Positions 58,401 through 64,000 of a DNA stretch of 64,000 bases are shown here, in pieces. Positions within the stretch are counted from its first letter, which is position 1. Every line of letters begins with the position of its first letter. The stretch is taken from NCBI RefSeq assembly GCF_028502605.1, contig NC_079234.1, forward strand, positions 3,100,001 through 3,164,000, written 5' to 3'. Under the pieces are notes generated by a model that had not been told where the DNA came from, did not search any database, and worked only from the letters and a program-made list of their open reading frames with translations. The position numbers and the translations under genes were made by a program. This stretch comes from Trichoderma breve (taxonomy: Eukaryota; Ascomycota; Sordariomycetes; Hypocreales; Hypocreaceae).

Positions 58401-58971
58401 AGACATATACGAAATGTACATATGCTGTGCAATCAAAAAAACCACCGCTCACTCGCATATGGTTTCGCCTCGCTCGGAATAGTTCGCTGCAGCTGAAGTA
58501 AGAAAATACCACTTTTTTCCCGCACGAACTGCCCATATTCCGTACACCGAACGCATGTTGGGGGTGACATGCATATCGCGACATTCGATAGTCAGAAATT
58601 GGAGCGTGGGAATGTGTAATAGCGCAAATAAAGCCGCGAGGTCAAGGCCCCTTTTCCTTTATTTTTTTTTTTCCTGTCTTTCTTTCTTTTGAGGGGGAAC
58701 GCGCGCGTGTGTGAGTGTGAGAGTATGCGTGTGCGAGAGACAGAGAGAGAGAGAAAGGTTGTGTGTGAGTGTGAGTGTGAGTGCGAAGTGTGTGTGCGTT
58801 GTCTTGGAGTGTACACAAAAAGAAAAGTAACAAGCCCCAAATCCTCTAGGGCCAACTGAATGAAATATGACTGATGACTCGTAGGCTCACCTTCTGCTTC
58901 CGGCGCTTGCAAGAATCACAGGCACGCGCAGTCCTTTGCCGCTTGTCGTCAGGAACTCTTGGCCGGGTCAT
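55461..58971 (-). CDS. Zn2Cys6 transcription factor with fungal-specific TF domain
   Basis: Six exons: 58891-58971, 57779-58172, 57498-57706, 57076-57427, 56337-57000 and 55461-56283, giving 840 residues. The zinc cluster is C18-x2-C21-x6-C28-x5-C34-x2-C37-x6-C44, split by intron 1 between K27 and C28. A charged Ser-rich linker leads to MKRLLYIGDSSTLSYLQLIR, then the Fungal_trans (PF04082) core: ELFDRATFYQYLDACYSTP, WTIQAWTLMAFYMLIVSKRNAAYAYCGMAVRSAYSLGLHR and RRNLWRSLFVLDRFLATALGRP. The C-terminus has a His-rich patch and disordered Ser/Pro sequence. It is a nuclear regulator whose targets are unknown; the family includes xylanolytic- and nutrient-type activators, but I cannot place it further. 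Odd: intron 1 is 718 nt long. Confidence 0.9.
58701..58798. repeat. GT/GA microsatellite inside intron 1 of the Zn2Cys6 gene
   Basis: Alternating GTGTGAGT and GAGAGA units cover about 100 bp of the 718-nt intron. On the coding strand they read as CA/CT repeats (ACACTCACAC). Confidence 0.85.
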
Positions 58972-61900
58972 GAGGGGCGAGAGGAGTGCTGTGCATCCGA
59001 CAGATGCCCTCTTTGCGAAACCGGGTATCGTTCCTTTCTTGTAATAGCTACCAAAGGCGGAGGCACCAGCTACCGTAGAGCAATTCACAAAGCCTCCACG
59101 ACAGCTCGTCTACCGTCATCGTGCACTTATAAGGCTTTGGTTTTTGCTAACCCCCGCGTCTCGTGAGCTCTTTGGCAAAAGAGTCGGCGAGAAGTAAGAA
59201 GTGCCCACGTGGCGGTAAGGCACAAACTTCCCCCAATGCTATGATGGGAGGTTATCGCCCCGTCACTCCCTATGCTCAAGGGTCTTCCCGGCGTAGATGT
59301 TAGCCCGCTAATGAAGGGCTCTTGGGAAGCGATGGCTGTAAGATTGGATCGGGAGTATGCAGATTGGAATGACAACTGAGCAGACGGACGAGACGGTCCC
59401 TATTCCATGGGTGAATGATGTTAACACGACACCCCCTGGTGCAGAGACAGCCCGACGACGGCTTCGAATTGAGTGGATAGCTGGATGTAATGTCAGACTG
59501 AAAGAGCCAAACCTTTTGAAAGAATGGTGACACCTGGGGAAATATCAACCTAGCAAAAGGGAACCGGTGTGCGATTTGCCTGACGTGTGGGTGGGACAGG
59601 AGCAAATACACACCCCCGAGCTGTTCGGACTCAAGCATATGCCGTTTGGTGGTCTGTGGCAAGTCCTCATTGGATTAATGACTCCGAGTGATTGGTAAAG
59701 ATGTACTAGGGCGTAGCACCCGCCTGATCGTTTCAACACTGTTTGCTTGTTGTCCCAAAGGCCCTCTTGGCGTCGGGCTTTGAATTCATGCCTGCTGCCC
59801 ATCGGTGACGTAGCGGAGATCTCTCTCATCTTGGAGGTTTAACGGCACCGAGTATCTAACACGAATGAGGACCGTTCAAGGCTTCTGCAAAAGACATGAA
59901 CATGGAAACAGTGGCGTCAAGGATGAGCTCAGCTCCGTAGTCCCCGGTACTCTCTCTTGTCTGAGCCTCGCCGCAAATAGCACTGAGCTGGCCGGAAAGG
60001 CAGCTACCATCTCCGTCCGAGTTAGGAGCTTGAGGCCCAGTTGGGCTTGCACCGATCGCGCTTGAGGTGGAGACTTGGCTCCTTCACCATCTCAGACCGC
60101 TCTGCAGCTGTATGTATAGCATCAGTTTGATGTATCTCCATTCAGCATGGGCATGGGCCTATGAGACAGTGCGACTCTAGTACCGCGCATGTCATTTAAG
60201 CATCCTGGCCAAAGCAACCTTTCGGGGAAGCTTTATTGGCAGCTGAAACATTCGAGGATGATAAGGAGATTTGAGCTGCTGCCGTCGGGATAGCTGTTAG
60301 TGTTGGTCATATCCCGTAATACATACATATAAAGACAGACCTGGGATTGGCCGTACCATCGGTCCAGCCAAGATTATGGAGAACTTCATGTACCAAGCAC
60401 GCTTATCGAAAGGCTTCGGGCGTATCCCTCATCGTTTAAACGAGAGACGAATTACTGGGTCGTTCTTTATGTGATGTAGCGTGGATATTTTACATTTCCC
60501 CCACAGGAAAGCGTCATCAAGGGTGTCAAAAGAAGGAAAGCCAGTGATTTGGCACTAGCTGATGATCGTTAAGAGCAACAAACGCCAACAGGTTGATACG
60601 TTCAACTTGGATGGGGGCCAATGATCACGAAATCCTGTACGCCCCCCATGGAGGAGATAGGGAGAGAAATAGAGAGAGTGAGAGAAAGAGAGAGCTGAGG
60701 GGCCTCGTAACACTGTCTCTCCTTGTCATGAACACGGGACGGCACATGCAATCTTCTATGCAATCCACTCGGAAAATAACATAACCATCACAGTATCTAT
60801 CCAGAACGAATACTGGGGGGCCTCGTGTAAGCGCAATTGTGGACGGGCCATCAAGGAGTGGAGCGCTTGCTGTCAGTCTAACGAGGCCAAACGATTAAAT
60901 GTGCATAGTTGGGCATCGCAGCCTTGTGTAATTTTTCAAACCATGGATGTGCGTGTTGGAACTGACGTGTGTGCCGTTGGTTCGAAAAAAGTGAGGAGAA
61001 ACGAATTTTTTCCCCTCTTGGGTGGATGAAACTCAGGATACACAGCATATCCTTCATCCTCTCATATTTGGTTTCGTAGTCATAAGTGAAATTACCGGGA
61101 TATTCAAGTAAGACAAGATCCGCCCACGATTCGAAGAGTGCCAGAGCGTCAGAATGACGAAAAGAGTCAAAGTCGACAGGCAAGCAAGCAGCAGGGAAGT
61201 ACTGGGTACTGCGTTCGGTACTCGCGGTACTCGCCCCCAATTTCAAACTGGCGGTCATAGTGCCGATGTTGCCAGCTTGGTGTCTGAAAATAGCGAAGCG
61301 GCTTATCCCGTTAGTACATGTAAACGACGTCTGAGCTTCGCCTACACCCAAGTCGACATACCCGAGCCCTGGAGACGGTTCGTGCCACTTGGCGAGCATA
61401 ATGTGACAACAGCCAGCTCATGCTTCATTCGTTGCCTTTGTCCACAGCGGTCTGGCTCTTAACGCCGTGTCGATTGCGTAGGGGCTTCAAAACAAGATAG
61501 TCACATGCTTCTCGATGAGCCTGCGTAGACACGTCTGAATGCAAATGGCGCCCCCTCGCATGCGTTTAGATAGCAGTAGTTTGCAAATCGATGGTCACCA
61601 ATGCTGTCGAGAGTCCAAGATCGATGTCCGCGCAAGTCTAGACCGAAGACTAGCGCCCGCATAAACTTGAGAGCCTGATGGCTGCGAGCATCCCTTGCGC
61701 CACGTACTTCGTACCTGATGCATATCATCCATGCTACATTCACCGAGCGTACCCCGCTGGCCTCACATACCCAATGACGGAACAGTAAGCTACAGCCGGT
61801 GTAGAAAGCTCGGGGTCTGGCTGCCGCGCCATGGGATGATTGGAAATGGACAACCAGGCCTTGACGCGTGCTATTCGATGTTTCCAAGATGCGGCATCGC

Positions 61901-62822
61901 CGCGAGTGTCCACGTGCCTGATCACCCTTGCATTTGGCCAAAGAGTAGTGTGAGTGTGGTAGAGCTTCGAAGGGGGAAGTCCAACGTCGAATCTTGCCGT
62001 GCTGCAACCATTTCGTCGTTAGTGGTGAGGCGCTAGGCCATGAAGAGCAATCCTACCTACAGCACAGCTGGGTTAGAAATTAGAAACGTCGAAATCTTTC
62101 GGGCTGAAGATCACAAGCTATCCCTCTGCTGTGAAACCACGGCAAGGATCATGGGACAAGGCAGTTGCTCAATCGCACTTGGGATAACAAGGCGGACACT
62201 GGTGTCTTAGACACGGGGATATTGGCAAGAAAAAAGGAGGGAATTGGGGGCAGAAAAAGGTTTATGCATGGGACAAGTCATCCCTGTTCTGCAATTGCTC
62301 TGGCGTGTGGCCTTCGCTCCCGAGACCAAGCCAGTCGGACAAACATCGCTCACACGTAGCACAAAATAGTAGCAACAGCAACTGCAGCAATGGCAACCTG
62401 AATAGTATGTATCCCTGCTTACCGAACATTGGCGAAGGTCCCCAATTCGTCCCAGTCAGTGTTAGCTTTCGACGCCGAGCTGCAAGCCACCTTTCTCTCG
62501 GATTACGCCCGGCGTACCGTGTCTCGACACTGACCTGTGTCCAAGGGTCAGATGAGTCGCTGACAATGACATTGTGCTCTCCCTGCCGAACACTGACTGC
62601 AAATTACCTTGACCTCTCCACCAAAGACCAATCTGAGAATGGGTTAGAGTCCCCCCCTAAAATTTCAGCCGCTTCCTGTTCCTGCTCTCCCTGAAGTCAA
62701 TCCAGTTTCATGAAACAAGTAGAAACGTGACAATGAAGATGGTGTTTAAGTATAATTGAAAAGTCTAGTTTTTGGGGGACGTGATTATAATTACAATTCA
62801 GCTGACAAAAAGGGGTTCAAAT
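58972..62822. other. 3.9 kb gene-poor region between a regulator and PDX1
   Basis: No gene is supported. The longest open frames (60878-61399, 173 codons from a true ATG, and 61501-62007, both minus) show no motif, no homologous phrase and no convincing splice partners. A GA-rich microsatellite is at 60652-60697. Confidence 0.5.
60652..60697. repeat. GA-rich microsatellite
   Basis: Imperfect (GA)n tract, GGAGAGAAATAGAGAGAGTG and onward, in gene-poor DNA. Confidence 0.75.
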
Positions 62823-64000
62823 TCATATCAATGTCTCGGGCACTTCCTCCAGGGCGAGCTTGCATCGCTCTAAGAACAGCTCGGCCCTGGCCTTTTCTTC
62901 CTTGGGAACCAGCAGGCTGAAGGTGTGAATTCCATCGGCAGCAAGTCTAGCATCGAGCCTAGGAGTAGCCCGTTGGGCTGACGATGAGCTGGACTTTTTG
63001 GCAGGGCCGGCCAAGATGTCAATAATGTCAGACTTGGGGGTAGAGGCCCTCCGGGAGGCAGTGAATGAGTAATCGGGGATGGTGGGAACATAGGCTCCCT
63101 GAGAGAATTTGGTAGCTTTGGCCTTGCCTAGGCCAAGGACCTCGTCGAACAACTCACTGGCAGTTGGCGCATGAGGCACGGCAGGTAGACGGCTGTTTGC
63201 AAATGCTGTGGCCTTGGAGATGAATGTGGCTGTTGAGACGGAGACGTCGGCGGAATCCTGAAGACGTCTTTGCAGCTGCACAACACTTTCCAACGAGATG
63301 GGAAGTTGGACAAGGACCTTTTCCTCCTTGGGAGCAGCTTTCGGTGCTTTAGAGGCAGCCTCGGATGCCTTAGGAGCAGGAGCCTTCTTCTCAGCTACTT
63401 TGATATTGCTCAAGTCCAGATGGGCCAGCTTGCTGAAATGCGAAGACACCTGGGCGGGGCGATCGGCGTTGATAGCACCGATAAAGGCCAATACGTCGCC
63501 CTTTAGTAGTCGTCCGCTGGGTCCCGTGCCCTTGATCTTGCTCAGATCCTCTTTGCTGATGCCGTGTTCATGTACAAGAAGGCCGACTGAGGGGAGCAGA
63601 GGGTAGTTGTGCTCGTAGGTTCCGCTGGCAGCGGATTCTGGCTTTGCAGAGGGCTTTGCAGCAGACTTTGGCTCTTCCCGCGGCGCGGGAGCTGAGGACT
63701 GTGAAGTGCTCTGGGCTGACTGCTGGGGCTGCTCATCTGCAGGCAGCTCAAGAGTGCTGATATCGTCTCCGGCATCGGCCAAGACGGCAATTCGAGTGCC
63801 TACCTGGACGCTCTTGCTACCATCCTGGGAGATAATCTTCATCATGATACCTTCATCCTGGGCCTCGACATCCATGGTAGCCTTGTCGGTTTCGATCTCG
63901 AGCAGGACGTCGCCGGCGCTAAAGGAATCGCCCTCTTTAACCTTCCAGCTGGCGATGTTTCCTTCCGTCATCGTGGGGGAGAGGGCCGGCATGGTGAAGT
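62823..64000 (-). CDS. PDX1: pyruvate dehydrogenase E3-binding protein PDX1 (5' part outside window)
   Basis: Continuous frame of at least 389 residues from MPALSPTMTEG to the stop at 62823. The frame stays open to the window edge (codons for Phe-Thr precede that Met), so the mitochondrial presequence and real start lie beyond. A lipoyl domain (about 1-80) contains the lipoylated Lys in EIETDKATMDVEA. An Ala/Pro/Gln-rich linker follows, then a peripheral subunit-binding domain (LVHEHGISKEDLSKIKGTGP, GRLLKGDVLAFI). The remainder is a shortened fungal C-terminal domain without the HxxxDG acetyltransferase motif, which separates PDX1 from the E2 enzyme. PDX1 anchors dihydrolipoamide dehydrogenase (E3) inside the pyruvate dehydrogenase core in the mitochondrial matrix. 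Confidence 0.93.
   Translation of the reverse strand, partial: FTMPALSPTMTEGNIASWKVKEGDSFSAGDVLLEIETDKATMDVEAQDEGIMMKIISQDGSKSVQVGTRIAVLADAGDDISTLELPADEQPQQSAQSTSQSSAPAPREEPKSAAKPSAKPESAASGTYEHNYPLLPSVGLLVHEHGISKEDLSKIKGTGPSGRLLKGDVLAFIGAINADRPAQVSSHFSKLAHLDLSNIKVAEKKAPAPKASEAASKAPKAAPKEEKVLVQLPISLESVVQLQRRLQDSADVSVSTATFISKATAFANSRLPAVPHAPTASELFDEVLGLGKAKATKFSQGAYVPTIPDYSFTASRRASTPKSDIIDILAGPAKKSSSSSAQRATPRLDARLAADGIHTFSLLVPKEEKARAELFLERCKLALEEVPETLI

Noticed and set aside
60878..61399. 173-codon open frame on the minus strand with a true ATG
   Set aside because: No family phrase, no neighbouring exons and no leader-like sequence upstream. Could be a lineage-specific gene, but sequence alone does not support it.
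61501..62007. 168-codon open frame on the minus strand
   Set aside because: No motif, and several stretches are equally open in the opposite strand; treated as chance.
1..64000. tRNA, rRNA, CRISPR or transposon features
   Set aside because: By eye I found no tRNA A/B boxes with a matching cloverleaf, no rRNA blocks, no direct-repeat arrays, and no long terminal or inverted repeats; a tRNAscan/Infernal run would be the decisive test.

Overview
The window is nuclear DNA from a filamentous ascomycete. Genes carry short introns (about 55-120 nt) with GT...AG ends and CTAAC/CTAAT-type branch sites. Gene order is mixed on both strands, leaders are pyrimidine-rich, and the proteins are recognisably those of Pezizomycotina. 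A Sordariomycete/Hypocreales (Trichoderma-like) origin is my best guess from the overall style; it is an inference, not a database result. Exon coordinates were worked out by hand from splice-site phase and family conservation.

Layout. 1-2748: gene-free upstream DNA. 2749-6508 (+): large WD40/BCAS3-like protein. 7164-7660 (-): DPM2, a dolichol-phosphate-mannose synthase subunit. 8336-10864 (+): splicing factor CWC22 with an RS tail. 11211-14045 (-): GH2 beta-mannosidase. 15253-16853 (-): NYN-like plus CCCH zinc-finger protein. 20043-20554 (+): a small ISG12/IFI6-like membrane protein hidden in three exons. 20746-22418 (-): tRNA-dihydrouridine synthase DUS1. 23533-26132 (-): BNI4-type bud-neck/septum scaffold. 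About 6.3 kb without a supported gene follows, then a Zn2Cys6 regulator (32429-34364, +). 35190-35640 (-): 109-aa protein of unknown function. 38428-43401 (+): YTA7/ATAD2 chromatin AAA-ATPase. 44186-45335 (-) and 46113-47198 (+): a divergent pair, an HSDL2-like dehydrogenase and a kappa-class GST, both ending in the peroxisomal signal SKL. 47464-48224 (+): dihydrofolate reductase. 48534-49509 (-): complex III assembly factor (CBP3/UQCC1). 49951-51394 (-): mitochondrial-type beta-ketoacyl-ACP synthase (CEM1). 52118-55026 (+): eight-exon oligopeptide transporter. 55461-58971 (-): a second Zn2Cys6 regulator with a 718-nt intron inside its zinc cluster. A gene-poor 3.9 kb follows, then the 3' part of PDX1 (E3-binding protein of pyruvate dehydrogenase), which runs off the right edge.

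Most genes are housekeeping. No secondary-metabolite cluster, transposon, rRNA, tRNA or CRISPR was seen. The most noteworthy items are the paired PTS1 (SKL) genes sharing one divergent promoter, the spliced ISG12-like protein, the unknown 109-aa protein, a possible mitochondrial N-terminal form of DUS1, and the rare GTTCGT splice donors that directly follow an ATG codon in two genes.
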